From positions 1-64,000 of the forward strand of contig SSNU01000224.1 in assembly GCA_012064415.1 (NCBI GenBank): a DNA stretch of 64,000 bases, written 5' to 3'. This document shows, piece after piece, positions 1 to 10,484 of this stretch (its first letter is position 1; the number at the start of each line of letters is the position of its first letter). Under the pieces are notes generated by a model, which had not been told where the DNA came from, ran no database searches, and worked only from the letters and a program-made list of their open reading frames with translations. The DNA comes from Gyrodactylus bullatarudis. Lineage: Eukaryota > Platyhelminthes > Monogenea > Gyrodactylidea > Gyrodactylidae. The translations under genes and the position numbers were made by a program.

Positions 1-283
1 TCAAGGGTCTGTAGCTCAGCGTTCAGTCACTCTATCGCCTGGCGTATAAATTCCAATAGCCAAATGATTTTGGCTAGATCGTCTGTAGGAAGTGAATGAA
101 GTCACCTGAATCCAGAAAATTATTGTCATATCATTTCAGGGTCCGGAGCGCGTTTTGCGCGAAATCGTTACGCTCCATATGATCCGAAAATTGAGCTGGA
201 ACATCTCTAGATTGGGTCAAATTCAACCTCCTGGCCAGATTGATGCGAAGACTTGCACTCGCCGGAGAGAGAGTGATAATAAT

Positions 284-362
284 CTAGATTCCGCGATAGG
301 AACTACCGAGGACGGTATATGCTGATATTAACCAATCCATCCACAGTAGTATCGGGAAGGAA
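284..362. repeat. dispersed direct repeat, copy 1
   Basis: About 79 bases here match 1302-1380 at roughly 80% by eye. Shared words include GCGATAGGAACTAC, TATATGCTGA and CAGTAGTAT. Both copies lie in the same orientation about 1 kb apart. I do not recognise the source element. Confidence 0.6.
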
Positions 363-549
363 TTATGGTTTTAGGCTTGCCTGCTGTTAGATTAGCTTTA
401 TTACTGAAAAATAGTATTCTATGGTCAACGCTCGGGATTTACTCTTTCGAAAAGCTCAGTGGAAGAGGTAGAACTCCCAAGTACTTTATTTTTCTTTTTT
501 ACAGGTTTTGAGAAACTATTTATTTTTTTCACTATTTTTGTCGCTTCAG

Positions 550-770
550 CGATCATGAATTTTCGGAAGACATGACACCAAATGTTCGCACAGACGTCAA
601 CAAACTTGTGGATGAGGTTGAAGCCTCTTCAAATCTATGAGTCGAGACTTCAAAATTTTATTTTAAGGTTAGATTTATTTGCTCAATCAGGACAAGCCAA
701 TTGATTTGTATTTCAGAAGTATCTAGGCGAAGAAGATTGCGAAAAGGCAGAGAAGCTCACTTTGAAATAG
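550..770 (+). CDS. possible 3'-terminal exons of a host gene
   Basis: Seen: a pyrimidine-rich run ending CAG at 547-549 precedes an open stretch 551-616 (22 codons, acidic, containing S-E-D-M-T-P-N-V). A GAG|GTTGAA donor at 616/617 and a TTTCAG acceptor at 711-716 define a 100-base intron. The second exon (717-770) keeps the reading frame, encodes K-Y-L-G-E-E-D-C-E-K-A-E-K-L-T-L-K and ends in TAG. AATAAA follows at 823-828. Without splicing, the first exon would stop at TGA 638-640. No repeat family in the window matches it. I do not recognise the protein, and upstream exons would lie outside the window or among unrecognised sequence at 1-546. Inference only; this is the sole candidate host gene. 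Confidence 0.4.
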
Positions 771-2312
771 TTCTTGTTTATTATCAAATATCTATCTTAG
801 TTAAGTTTAGTTTAAGGGAGTGAATAAAATCACTATTTTAGATAAAATTATGTTCAGAGAAAACTGTTCAATATATATTGTTCGTCCAAATGTTTGGGGG
901 GACTTACGGGGTTCTGTGAATGCATTACATAACAATACGAACCTAAGTCATTAATGACTCATAAGTGATGGGTAGAATAGTCCTCCCCCCATGTGAGAAA
1001 AATAGTCAGAAAGATTTTCTCAATTTTTTATTCTGATTTTTAATTTCAAGAAGATTTTTAAAGTTGCTTTCTGCGAATTCTGTTAGAAATTGCCCTACTA
1101 AACACGTTATAGAAATGATCGGCAGAAAATTCTCTTTCGAAAGGATTTAATTTAGTTGAAAATTAATTTTAAGCCTTTTTTGTGTAAATATGTCTGCTTA
1201 CAAGTAGTCACGATTTACGAAAGAGATTTTTGAGGGATAAAAATTAATGATATAACATTCACACAGTTATTGAAGAGGGAGTACTGTATCCTCTTAATCA
1301 TCTGGGTTCTGCGATAGGAACTACTAAAATTTGTATATGCTGACATTAATCAATCTACCAACAGTAGTATTGGGAAAGTACTTCTAGTTGCTTGAAACGA
1401 TGCATTTAGGTTTTGGCTTGGGATTTATTATAATATAACTGTTTATTAAACACTCAATGAATAATATCGAGTTTATCTCGCAGTTGCTTATTTTGAATCA
1501 TCTTAAAGGATGTTGTTCAGCATTAACAATGTTTCCCTGATCCTTTATTACTCACGCGTGAATGCCAGCACTAAAGATTAAGTTACTCATTAAAAAATTC
1601 TCATTAACAGTTCAATCCTACTTTAAAATGATTTGGTCGACCTGTTTACTCAGTGATAGAATGCTGTTTTAGTTTAGAGAGCTTAAGCTAAACATCCCAC
1701 AGAAAGAAAGTAAAATATCTTACAAAAATTAATTTTTTTTCGCAGAACCTTTAAAAATAAAGTCGCTTGTTATAATTGTGCTCAATCGACGACTCAGAAC
1801 ACGTCTGAGCCATTCCCAAAACTAAAATCCCGAACCAGTCAATATCAATAAGTTCTATGAATGTGACAGAATCTGGACTCACGATCAACTTGGTACCAGA
1901 CGAAAGGAATCAAGAGAAAAATTTGTGAGTGTGTGTCAATCGAAAAGTATCTAAAAGTCTTTTGAAAGAGAAATATAAATGTTACTCAACAAAGTCAATA
2001 ATTTAGCTTAGATATTCAGATATTTTAAAAGACCTACCAAAGCTTTGAACGATTTATTAAAGTAGAAAACTAACTCTATTTGACTTGAATTAATAAAATA
2101 AAATATGAGTGCATGTAAACGGTTCTCTGAAATGACGAGATTTTTCAGAATTTTCATTACTTATATACCATTTCTACCCCAAAAATTATGAAAATACAGT
2201 CAAACCATCGATTGAGCGGGAGAATTTTATCCCTCGCACTTTTTCCCGATTGACCAATCAGAATGCATGAAATTGAATTTTAATTATCCCAAATTTGATA
2301 TCAAACTGTGGC
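771..2312. other. no gene seen; holds repeat copy 2
   Basis: AT-rich sequence without a coding region I can support. It contains the partner (1302-1380) of the direct repeat at 284-362. Nothing else is recognisable. Confidence 0.5.
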
Positions 2313-2577
2313 TTATACAATTTTCAGGAAATTAAACTGAAAAAATAAATCACTCGTCATAGCAAAATTTAGATTATTAAACAATTCAAATTGAGACTGA
2401 TGAATTAGTAATTGGATTTTGTCGAAAAGATATCTTGCCAGCAGATTTGATGATCCTCCAAACAAAAAAATTATTACTATATATAGCTTTTGAGATCTCA
2501 TTGGAATCTATACAATGATTCATAAATTTTGAACGATAATATTGTCGAACTTCATCATTGTTGGTTTCTAAACTCAC
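2313..2577 (-). pseudogene. PLE ORF start (type 1), fragment
   Basis: The reading frame opens just downstream of the hammerhead motif at 2608-2657 on the same strand. It begins M-S-L-E-T-N-N and continues D-E-V-R-Q-Y-Y-R. The same start recurs at 36072-36145 and, decayed, at 10370-10430, 19455-19545 and 50440-50510, always on the ORF side of a hammerhead. This identifies it as the N-terminus of a PLE polyprotein rather than a chance ORF. The rest of the fragment matches 5210-5398. The frame is broken before the reverse-transcriptase domain. The N-terminal region of PLEs has no function I can read from sequence. Confidence 0.55.
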
Positions 2578-2607
2578 AAGGAAGGTTCGAGAAAACGAGC
2601 TTATATT

Positions 2608-2657
2608 TTAATGATAAACGTTATATTTCGCCAGGTCTCTTCAGACTCTACCCCGGT
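2608..2657 (-). ncRNA. hammerhead ribozyme motif, decayed
   Basis: On the minus strand the order is CCGGGG, TAGAGT, CTGAAGA, GACCTGGC, GAAA, an A/T hairpin with an ACG loop, then ATC. CTGAAGA fits the CUGANGA core, and GAAA plus UC fit the rest. The upstream CCGGG can pair with CCTGG in loop II through one G-U. Stem I is broken: GAGT faces ATTA, so this copy is probably inactive. It lies 30 bases before the PLE ORF start at 2577. Confidence 0.6.
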
Positions 2658-2846
2658 TAACATTTAAATATTATTATAATGCAATATTTAATAAATTTTA
2701 TCTCAGATCAGTCAGCTCAATATCCAACACTTTGTAGAACCCCAGGAAGTACGATCGAGGCTTTGATACTAACGACGGTATAAAACATTGATTTCAAATT
2801 TGGAGAAACGTACTACGTCCCAACCTAATTCTTACCTTTTCATAGC

Positions 2847-3124
2847 TTTTCTCCGATAGAAACAAAGAAAAGTGTTGTAAGTAATGCCTTTCTTTCAGAA
2901 GAACGATTGGTCTCAGCTAAATATGTGAAAAATGGAAGATCGAAGCTGAAAACCCTCTTGAAACAAGAAGGATATCCAGATAGTTTCATTGAAAAGCATT
3001 CCCATCCCAAGGATAAACCATAAAACCGAAGAGGAACCTGAGAAGATGCCATCCAAAAGAACGTTCCCTGGAAGGAAATTGGAACTGATTCAACGGATGG
3101 CAAAGCTTCTGAACGGCAGAAACA
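2847..3124 (+). pseudogene. PLE fragment, end of RT and linker (type 1)
   Basis: The translation matches the region between the reverse-transcriptase thumb and the GIY-YIG domain of the type 1 PLE at 36817-37905. Shared blocks are E-R-L-V-S, G-Y-P-(D/E)-S-F-I-E-K-H and, after a frameshift near 3010, R-T-F-P-G-(R/K)-K-L and K-L-L-N-G-R-N-K. There is a stop at about 3021. At 3125 the homology ends abruptly and a different gene family begins. It is a dead internal fragment with neither RT palm nor nuclease. Confidence 0.75.
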
Positions 3125-3412
3125 AACATGAGTTATTTACCAGTTCATATGTTCCTATGAGTCAACTTATATCCCGAGCCAAACTACCCGATCCCTCGGA
3201 TTTTTTACTGGTCCCCAAATACATGATTTGATTAAGGATTATGCATTTTGTTTCTCTCTCATAAATAAAAAAGTGAGAGCATGGAAATCATTTAAAAATC
3301 TTTGCTTGAACTATATCAGCTATAATAATGCAAGAGAGCTCATTGAAGAACTCTTGTAATCTTATTCTGATCTAGGATGTCTCATGAGTCTACAGCTATT
3401 GGAAAATTAGAC
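3125..3412 (+). pseudogene. fragment of the long-TIR transposon protein
   Basis: From 3207 one frame reads T-G-P-Q-I-H-D-L-I-K, then R-A-W-K-S-F-K-N-L-C-L-N, E-L-I-E-E-L-L, a TAA, and S-Y-S-D-L-G-C-L-M-S-L. This aligns with residues about 210-280 of the second half of the 27826-29427 gene (T-G-P-K-I-R-K-I-M, F-V-E-E-L-L-D-S, L-G-C-L-M-N-L). The preceding bases carry I-S-R-A-K-L in another frame, matching the segment just before. Two stops and one frameshift make it a pseudogene. It joins the PLE fragment on its left without a visible TIR. Confidence 0.7.
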
Positions 3413-3439
3413 AAAAGATATATATTGGGGGCAAATGTA

Positions 3440-3840
3440 CATTTCACAAAGCATCATCAGTGGCAATACTTTAAAAATGATATAAGTTGAGAATTCATTA
3501 AAGATAATAATTTACAAATTATGAAAGAAATAGTAAATGTCAAAGAAGAATATAATTTAAGCTAAAAAAACACTAAAACTCTCCAATAAGTAGCAACATT
3601 GGAGAAAAAAGTGAAAAGCTCACATAAGCCAAGGTAGTTGAAGATTATACCGATAGTTTTTTTTTGAACACATATATATTTGTTTGGTTTATATCTATTT
3701 ATGAAGAATTTCTCCTTCACCCAAACGTCTGTACTGTCATCCCATGCATTTTTGTAAAAAAATTGAAAAGTTTGAGATTGAAGCTTCATGCCCTTCCTGT
3801 ATTAGATGCCTGGTCACCGCTGTGTCTTTCTTAAGATGAT
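3440..3840 (-). pseudogene. PLE 3' end with GIY-YIG C-terminal part (type 3)
   Basis: Minus-strand translation at 3562-3789 carries N-F/Q-F-F-Y-K-N-A, D-D-S-T-D-V-W, V-K-E-K-F-F-I-N and C-V-Q-K-K, the C-terminal part of a PLE GIY-YIG nuclease. The remainder, 3440-3560, is the 3' non-coding tail. The same block, coding plus tail, recurs at 35860-36070 and 55095-55570, so three copies exist in the window. RT and the GIY and YIG motifs themselves are absent here. Confidence 0.75.
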
Positions 3841-3850
3841 CGTTCAGGTA

Positions 3851-4586
3851 TTAAACAACAAGCTCTTCGAAATAACAAAGAAAGCATTTCCAGGACACAG
3901 ACTTCAAATTCTTCCCAGTACGACGAAGCTCATTCCAGACCTGGACAAAGATCCAATCCCATGGCTTGAGAATAAATGTGTGATCTACTTGTTCAAATGC
4001 AAATGCGGTTCAGCCTATGTAGGTCAAACAGTCAGACCAGTGAAGGCGAGGATCAAGGAACACTTAAGTCCCGGCAACAAAGGTTCTGCGGTACAGTAGC
4101 ACTTGAAGAATACAAATCACACTGCTGATGTGAACAACTTCAGCAGCCCATTTCATTAAAAAGTTGAACTCAATTCTGTGTAAGCAAAATATCCTGGCCA
4201 CTAAGTTAGGCCTGACCGGAAAAAGCAGGTTTACAAACAAAAGTAAGTTTGATAGAGCTGCAAAGCTACTTGAAAATTTCCCAATTTGCAGTTCCTCCCA
4301 GAAATCTAATGCAAGCACAATTGGAGTGATAATTGAACAAAATGAGCAAGTAGTTGCAACTACGCCTCCCCCAAATGATCTCGAATCTTCTGCCCCAGTA
4401 ACAATTACAACTGAGAATAAAAGTGAAAATCCAGAGAAGTCAACGGCAGTTGATAATCTAATTAAATCTCAGCCCGTAATTAACAGTCTCCACAGTACAA
4501 AGAAGGCTGCATCGGCAGTTGGCAAAAGAGGTAGAAGTCTAAGTGGGCAACCAACGATCGACAGATACGTGAAAAGGAAACAATGA
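3851..4586 (+). pseudogene. PLE GIY-YIG nuclease and C-terminus (type 1)
   Basis: The frame starting near 3851 reads N-K-L-F-E-I-T-K-K-A-F-P-G, then C-V-I-Y-L-F-K-C-K-C-G and A-Y-V-G-Q-T, the GIY and YIG signatures with the C-x-C pair typical of PLE nucleases. A TAG follows at 4097-4099, and after a frameshift the C-terminal tail continues at 4164-4586. That tail is rich in S, T and K and ends R-G-R-S-L-S-G-Q-P-T-I-D, parallel to G-Q-L-L-M-D-G in other type 1 copies. The RT is missing. The product would have been the target-nicking domain of the retroelement. Confidence 0.8.
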
Positions 4587-4678
4587 CCATGAATACTGTA
4601 AACCAACCTTAAACCCTCCCCTTTTATGCCTTAGAATGATGTAACCAATCAGAGGATATTATTGATAATCGAATTTAT

Positions 4679-5711
4679 TATATATGTTACCGTACAAACC
4701 TTGAATCAGTAAATCTCTAGATTCACTAGTACAAAGCCTGAATCAGTACAAAGTTAGTATAAAGCCAGAAATTCAGTGTTTGTACTAACTTTGTACTAGA
4801 ATAATACATCATTTATACTTTTTTATCATATTTGTATATGACATGGTGTATAAAGCTTATACCATTCAAAGTATACTGTACTATACATAGGGATAGGATA
4901 TATGATTGCCTTGAATTAATTTCTCATTTAAAGGGGGAGGGGGATTCACACCCAGTCCTCGTTTAGGATTGACTGAGTCATATACAATGATGAATATTCT
5001 GTATACGTCTTGGGTTTTCATTTTAAAATTCATTCAAATTATCTTTGACATAAATATAACAATATGGATAATAATAAGGCTTGATTCTCGGAGAAGGTGT
5101 AAGACTTACTAAATATTCCTAACTTAAGTATTATATGTTCTCGCTTTTTCTTTGAATGTGTGTAATACAAGTTTTTTTCTGAGTTATGAGATACGACTAG
5201 AGCTACTGTGGAAAAAATTAATCACTCGTCAGTCGTCGAATAATTCAGATTAAACAATTCAAATTGGGACTGCTGTTTGATCAGTATTTGAATTGTCGAA
5301 AAGATATCCTGCCACCAGATTAAAAGATCCCCCAAACAAAAAACCTTCCTTAATTTTAGATCGCATTGGGATCTAGCCAAGGATTCATATAATGATTAGA
5401 ACCTAAGACTTATACAGAATATTCATCATTGTATATGACTCAGTCAATCCTAAACGAGGACTGGGTGTGAATCCCCCTCCCCCTCATATATCCTATCCCT
5501 ATGTATAGTACAGTATACTTTGAATGGTATAAGCTTTATACACCATGTCATATACAAATATGATAAAAAAGTATAAATGATGTATTATTCTAGTACAAAG
5601 TTAGTACAAACACTGAATTTCTGGCTTTATACTAACTTTGTACTGATTCAGGCTTTGTACTAGTGAATCTAGAGATTTACTGATTCAAGGTTTGTACGGT
5701 AACATATATAT
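4679..5711. repeat. large inverted repeat of a PLE terminal region
   Basis: The left arm 4679-5020 and right arm 5399-5711 are reverse complements, nearly identical by eye. The left arm carries about 27 extra bases starting near 4908 (TTGCCTTGAATTAATTTC and on), between ATATGA and GGGGGAGGGGG. A diverged single copy lies at 31200-31440. The spacer contains a PLE ORF-start fragment (5210-5398) and a hammerhead remnant abuts the right arm, so the repeat belongs to a PLE end. Confidence 0.85.
5210..5398 (-). pseudogene. PLE ORF-start region, fragment
   Basis: DNA here matches 2330-2520 closely, with shared words such as AATCACTCGTCA, GTCGAAAAGATATC and GATCC(T/C)CCAAACAAAAAA. That region encodes the N-terminus of the type 1 PLE on the minus strand. 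The reading frame is disrupted. It forms the spacer of the surrounding inverted repeat. Confidence 0.55.
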
Positions 5712-5714
5712 CTA

Positions 5715-5766
5715 GCCGGTGTAATAGTCTGACCAGATCCGGTGAAATATAAGCTTTATTACTAAA
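5715..5766 (+). ncRNA. hammerhead ribozyme remnant
   Basis: Layout as in the copy at 45421-45470: CCGGT, then a stem I strand, CTGACCA, GATCCGGT, GAAA, an A/T hairpin with an AGC loop, TTACTA. The core reads CTGACCA instead of CTGANGA, so G8 is lost and cleavage is unlikely. The 5' CCGG and the loop CCGG remain complementary. Confidence 0.5.
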
Positions 5767-6930
5767 TATCCACTTGACTTCCAAATCCAAATGATAGAGG
5801 AACATTTATACAACAGATCCTTATAAGGTCTAAAATTATTAAATCACGAGTAAGAGCCAACTACCTTAAAAAATCTTTGTTTTTTATTTCGTTCGAATAT
5901 AACTAACTCAGATTCAGAGGAAGTACTATAAAAAATATTAATAAATTTGAAGATTTTCTACGAATAGTAAAAATGTATTGTTAAACAACTAAGCTATTTA
6001 CAAATATGTTATTCAAATCATAATCAGTGAATGGTGTGTAATTTTTTTTTAAAATCAGTTGGAGTAATTATTTTCTTTGTTTTTCTCTTCAATTTCTGAA
6101 GACTCTAATGGTAATTAAAAATCATTTTATAGAAAATTTTCTTTTCTTTCTTATGGTATAAAAATATTTTTCTAGGATCCTTTATAACTGAAATACAATA
6201 ACTTTGTCATCCATGACATTTTGTCTTGACACTTACACTATTTAATAGAGGAAAAAAATTTACGTCCTCTCCAGATTATTAATAATGTACTATACTTTTA
6301 TCTTTAACCCTTTCGATACTAGAGGTCATATATGACACTAAATATCGATCAATACATCTAAATCTTTCAACTAAATAAAAATTAATAGCATAGTTTCAAA
6401 TACTGGATAAATAATACTTTTATCGCATTTCCAACAGAAGATATCTAATTTTTTTAAATATAAACATACATTTTACTAACTGCATCACTAATTTTTTTCA
6501 ACGGGTTAGCTTTATGTATAAAATTATAAAGAAATGTATTTATCTATTGAAATTGTTCATATCATTTGTCAAACGATAGTTAATATATCTTATAGATCTA
6601 GAATCAAGCTCAACAGATTACTGAAAATTTTTTTTTCGCTTTTTAAAATTTATAAGTATATTATAAAATTCATTTTGATTTACCGATATTCACTAGAATT
6701 ATTCATGAATGTTTAAGAAATTGTGTTTGTTGAACTTACTTATCAATTCTAAATTAAAATGAAATAAAAAAGTTCAATTGAGTTAAATGAATGAACGAAG
6801 CATTTTTCCCTCTTAGATTTAATTTTACAGTCTATTTTTGTGTTGGAAAGCTTACGGATTCTATTGATTGTTTAGGAAGAATAGGATTCGTGATTTTAGC
6901 AACTTTTTTTCGATTCTAATGAAAGCAACA
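5767..6930. other. no gene seen; possible piggyBac-type MITE end
   Basis: AT-rich sequence with no supported gene. At 6304 TTAACCCTTTCGATACTAGA is followed by the palindrome GTCATATATGAC. TTAA plus CCC is the usual piggyBac boundary. The only candidate other end, AACGGGTTAG near 6500, lacks an intact TTAA, so the call is weak. Confidence 0.3.
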
Positions 6931-6933
6931 CTT

Positions 6934-7200
6934 TTATGCAGATAGTTCTGGTTGCTTCTTTTTCCCTAGCTTTGCTTCGAATATTTGTGTTTTGACCTGC
7001 GTTTGATCAGTATTTGATCTGTGACATATCTTTGATTTATATCTTTTTTGGAGGATTAATCGTTTTTTGTTGAAAATTTTCGAAAGGTTTTTAGTTATCA
7101 TACCAATGAATGATTCAACAGACGAGCACTTGATTTCATAAACCTCATTTTTTTCAAATTTCAAGTCGATTGGATCTTTTCTCATACTCTTAGGACTGTG
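6934..7200 (-). pseudogene. degenerate PLE GIY-YIG fragment
   Basis: The minus-strand frame carries D-P-I-D-L-K-F-E-K-N-E-V-Y-E-I-K-C followed by S-F-I-G-M-I. This aligns with I-D-P-L-K-L-T-H-V-V-Y-K-F-R-C and E-Y-I-G-Y-T in the intact type 2 PLE at 22128-23528. The first half of the nuclease fold is therefore visible. The catalytic Arg/Glu half is not. A basic, S/T-rich stretch in broken frames lies upstream (7200-7500). Confidence 0.5.
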
Positions 7201-7539
7201 AGGAATATATCTATTGTCTGATTATTAGTTGGTTATTAATCTTTTTCTCTGTTTCCCCTTTCTTTTTTGTTGCTTAGGTGATGTCGACAGATTTCTTTTC
7301 CGTGATGGAGTAGGGACTTATGCTTCTGGTTGAGAAAAATACCTCTTTCGATTATCGTGGGGTACAGCAGAAATTTGGTTACTAGGGTGTTGTAAGTCAG
7401 ATTCACTTGATGATTTGCAACTAGAGGAGGTGTTTATATCAGCTGATGTTGAGGTTTGAGTTTTTGGGTTGCTGGGTCATTGTTTTTTGATCCATTTATT
7501 TGTGAACCGCTCTCGGATTATTTTGTAAGTAGAGGGTTA

Positions 7540-8015
7540 AATATGTTTATCCTTATTTTTCTCTTTAAGGTGTTTGTCTCTCTCACTCAGTTTGAACGGT
7601 GGAGGTGAGTGTTTATGCGCTTCTCTTGGTATCTCTCTGTAGTTTTCTGGGTGTTCGTATTACGCGAGTAAATTTGATGGTGGGAGAGTGACCAAGTGCG
7701 TGTGTATATTATTTCTTTGTACACCTGTATAAGGTCTTTCATTAGGATATATAATGCTAAACAGGATTAAATTTTGTTCGTGAAACTGGATTAGTACTAG
7801 TTTTGAGAAAAATATTTGGTTATCTTTTTCTGATCTCGGTTTCCTTCCGCCAACTTCCCTTTTTGGAGGTTAGGAATTAGCTAATTTCTATTCTCTTCAT
7901 TCATGTCTATTGTTTTCAAAGTTCCTCTAGGTAGGACTATTGGTTTATGGCTATTTTTTGAACGCACAAATTCAATGAAAAGAGCCTCTGTTGTCTTTAA
8001 AGCTGTCAAAAAGAT
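7540..8015 (-). pseudogene. PLE C-terminus and 3' tail (type 2), decayed
   Basis: Read on the minus strand from 8015, the sequence matches the end of the type 2 ORF and its 3' non-coding tail (compare 23280-23720 on the plus strand). Shared blocks are A-L-K-T-(T/A)-E-A-L-F-I-E, then L-P-R-(A/G)-T-L-K and the region around the ORF end. Numerous substitutions and indels break the frame. No hammerhead motif remains downstream. Confidence 0.6.
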
Positions 8016-8020
8016 GGGGT

Positions 8021-8887
8021 GAGAATGCAGTTTTATATTTGATAAATGAATCTAAGTAATCATCAACTTTAATTTATTCTTTTCTCAAATAGTCTTTATA
8101 AACAAAAAAAACAAAAGAATTTATTCTCCTTTTCTATTCATTCGAACTTAAATTAAACCATTTTTAAAATTTTATAAGATCTCAATTTTTTAGTATACCT
8201 TCAAATTACCAATTCAAAACTTGATAATAATCAGAGCTTCAAGAATTCGTCTTGTGTAGATAGAGTAAAAATGAACGAAGAAATGATTCAAGAAAATACT
8301 CGATTCTGATTCTATGTTAATAATCTTGCATTTTATCGGTCAGTTCATAGGAGGAGTAGAGATATAAAAGGAGTTTTACTATGAAATAAATAAAATCCTC
8401 TGATTTGAGCACAATAAAGGGGAAGAAGTGATTGTTTGTCTCCAGGATCATTGTTTCCTCCTAACGTATCTATCCATCGTTGATTGCCCACATAGACTTT
8501 TAAGTTTTCTGCCCTTCGAATCGGATTTTAGGTACACAGGCAGTTCTGTTTGGTTTAGACTGGAGTGTAATTTGAAGATGCTTACATCAATTTTATTGAA
8601 AATGCTTCTTCAAGATTCTCCAAATAATCAAGATATTATAAACTCACATCTCATATCTGTAAAAATAATAATTATTATTGATGTTTGGAAAAGTTTAACA
8701 CTCGGTTTACTCTACGTTGATTTAAATATTTTTCCAGATCTCTGCAGCAGTTTCAGTTTTTAACATTTCTATTTACAGAAACCTTTTTTTCTATCAAATG
8801 AGTTGTTGAATATCCATCATGTGATTGTAGAAGATACTATTACATCCATTTTCTTTTTTTTCTATCAAAATTTGCTTTACGGAGTGA
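8021..8887. other. no gene seen
   Basis: AT-rich. A 111-codon frame at 8428-8763 begins with GTG, is rich in L, I and S, and resembles nothing I know; I treat it as chance. Confidence 0.4.
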
Positions 8888-8921
8888 AAATATTGAAAAA
8901 GTAAAAAAGAATGCCGAAAGT

Positions 8922-8973
8922 GGGAGAAATAAGCGCTTTATTTCAGGCATACTCATCCGCCTCTTACATACCA
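8922..8973 (-). ncRNA. hammerhead ribozyme motif, core mutated
   Basis: Minus strand: GGTAT, GTAAGAGG, CGGATGA, GTATGCCT, GAAA, a hairpin with AGCGC loop, TTATTTCTCC. The core has CGGATGA where CTGANGA is required (U4 to G), so activity is unlikely. GGTAT can still pair with ATGCC of loop II using a G-U. The arm copy at 11002-11054 has the same change. Confidence 0.6.
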
Positions 8974-9249
8974 AACATATAGTAAAATACAAAGAAAAAA
9001 CTTTAGATAATCTGATTGGCTCTCTCGTTATGTTGGGGTACATCTCAAAAATTTATCACACTGTCAATTGGGTAGGGTTTTTGATAATTGATATTTCCCA
9101 CCCTAGGGTGGGATACATTCTGATTACATATATGATATATTACTATATACATTTTTCTTATTATGATACATTATAAGAAACATTGGAACATTGAAAGCAT
9201 ATATGTATGGTATTGCATGTTCTATGATCGAGGCGATAAAGTTTTGATT

Positions 9250-10265
9250 TAAAATAATTATGAATAGTTTGAAAGAAAAGGTTAATAAGCATAATAGGTG
9301 GATTTTAATGATATCTTTTGGAATTCATGATCATTGGCTAAAATACTTTGTAATTTTGTTGGTTTGTATTATTGTGTCCGAGTTTCGATTTCTTTTTCTT
9401 CTTTCCTCTGGTTGGCTGCTAGTTTCGACAATTTATATATTTCTATTTCTCGTATTGGGCAAATTTAGACCTAATGGTGTGACTATTTTCTTGTGCTTTC
9501 AGAATATTGGGTTTTCTCTTTCAATAAAGAATGCTTCTGCAGTTTTTAATGTGTTGACATTCCTCCCATTTTGTCGATAGAGCATATAAAAGTTTGATGG
9601 GGAGGTTTTTTTCACATACCTTAAGATGATCCCTTACTGCTGTGTTTCCAGTATAGAGATGTTCTTCTACACTATCCTCGAGTCTCATTGTAGTGTGACC
9701 AATGTACTCTGCTTTACATGGACACTGGAATTTGTACACAACGTAAGAAGATTTATTATAATACAAGAGGTCCTCCTTTTCATTTGTGAACATTTTATTG
9801 GTCTAAAAAATATATCTGATTTTCTTTCCCGGAAATGTTGTTTGGAATAACTCGTTTACTTTTTATTTCAACATTGTTCCATGGTTATATCCTTTGAAAG
9901 GTACTATCAAAAAAGCAGGTTGAATTCCTTCTTCTTCAATTCTATTTGTATCGTTTGACTCCATATGATTAGGAATAAACTGCCTAGGATAATTGTTGCT
10001 CATGAAAATTCCAATGAGCTTCTCTTTCTCCTCTTCCCACCTTTGTTCTGATTTGAGTTTCTTGGATCTGGAAAACAGAGACTTGACTAGTCCTTTTTTG
10101 TAGTTGATCGGTGCAAAAGAATTGTAATTCATAAGTTTGCCCGTGAAAGTCTTTTTTCTGTGAATTGTTCTAGTTATTTTACCATAATTCATTCTGTTCA
10201 TATAAATCTCCATAAATGGTAACCCGTTTTCTGCTTCCTTCTCCATTGTGAAACAAAGTATTTTA
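9250..10265 (-). pseudogene. PLE: end of RT, linker, GIY-YIG, C-terminus (type 2)
   Basis: Minus-strand frames in order are 9863-10270 (N-G-L-P-F-M-E-I, then K-T-F-T-G-K-L-M-N-Y-N-S-F, W-E-E-E-K-E-K-L-I and V-P-F-K-G), 9521-9793 (V-V-Y-K-F-Q-C-P-C, E-Y-I-G-H-T and R-D-H-L-K), and 9250-9540 (C-terminal tail, broken). These are the RT thumb, linker and GIY-YIG nuclease of a type 2 PLE; compare 22128-23528. The RT palm, including motifs A to C, is missing, so it is 5'-truncated at about 10265. Frameshifts at about 9540 and 9850 make it non-functional. Confidence 0.85.
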
Positions 10266-10369
10266 GCCAATGATCATGAATTCCAAAAGATATCATGAAA
10301 ATCTACCTATTATACTTATTAACCTTTTCTTTCAAACTGCTCATAATTATTAAAACGGTAATATTGTCG

Positions 10370-10430
10370 AACTTCATCTAATATATTACAGTTGTGATTT
10401 AGATTAATAAGGAAGATTAGAAAAAAAGCG
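10370..10430 (-). pseudogene. PLE ORF-start remnant (type 1)
   Basis: Minus-strand bases match the type 1 N-terminus at 36072-36145: ATATTAGATGAAGTTCG and CAATATTACCGTT correspond to I-L-D-E-V-R and Q-Y-Y-R. The frame is broken. It follows the hammerhead at 10434-10484 directly. Confidence 0.5.
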
Positions 10431-10433
10431 AAT

Positions 10434-10484
10434 AATAAGTGATAAACGTTTTATTTCGCCAGGTCTCTTCAGACTTAATCCCGG
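10434..10484 (-). ncRNA. hammerhead ribozyme, near-canonical
   Basis: Minus strand: CCGGG, ATTAAGT, CTGAAGA, GACCTGGC, GAAA, TAAAACGTTTA, TC, ACTTA. Stem I (TAAGT/ACTTA), core CUGANGA, GAAA and the UC cleavage site are all present. CCGGG pairs with CCUGG of loop II with one G-U. Stem II proper is one G-C pair. Confidence 0.75.

Noticed and set aside
1..60. tRNA-like words (GTCTGTAGCTCAGCG)
   Set aside because: No acceptor stem, anticodon arm or T-loop could be paired.
8428..8763. 111-codon frame starting with GTG
   Set aside because: No ATG, biased composition, no family resemblance.
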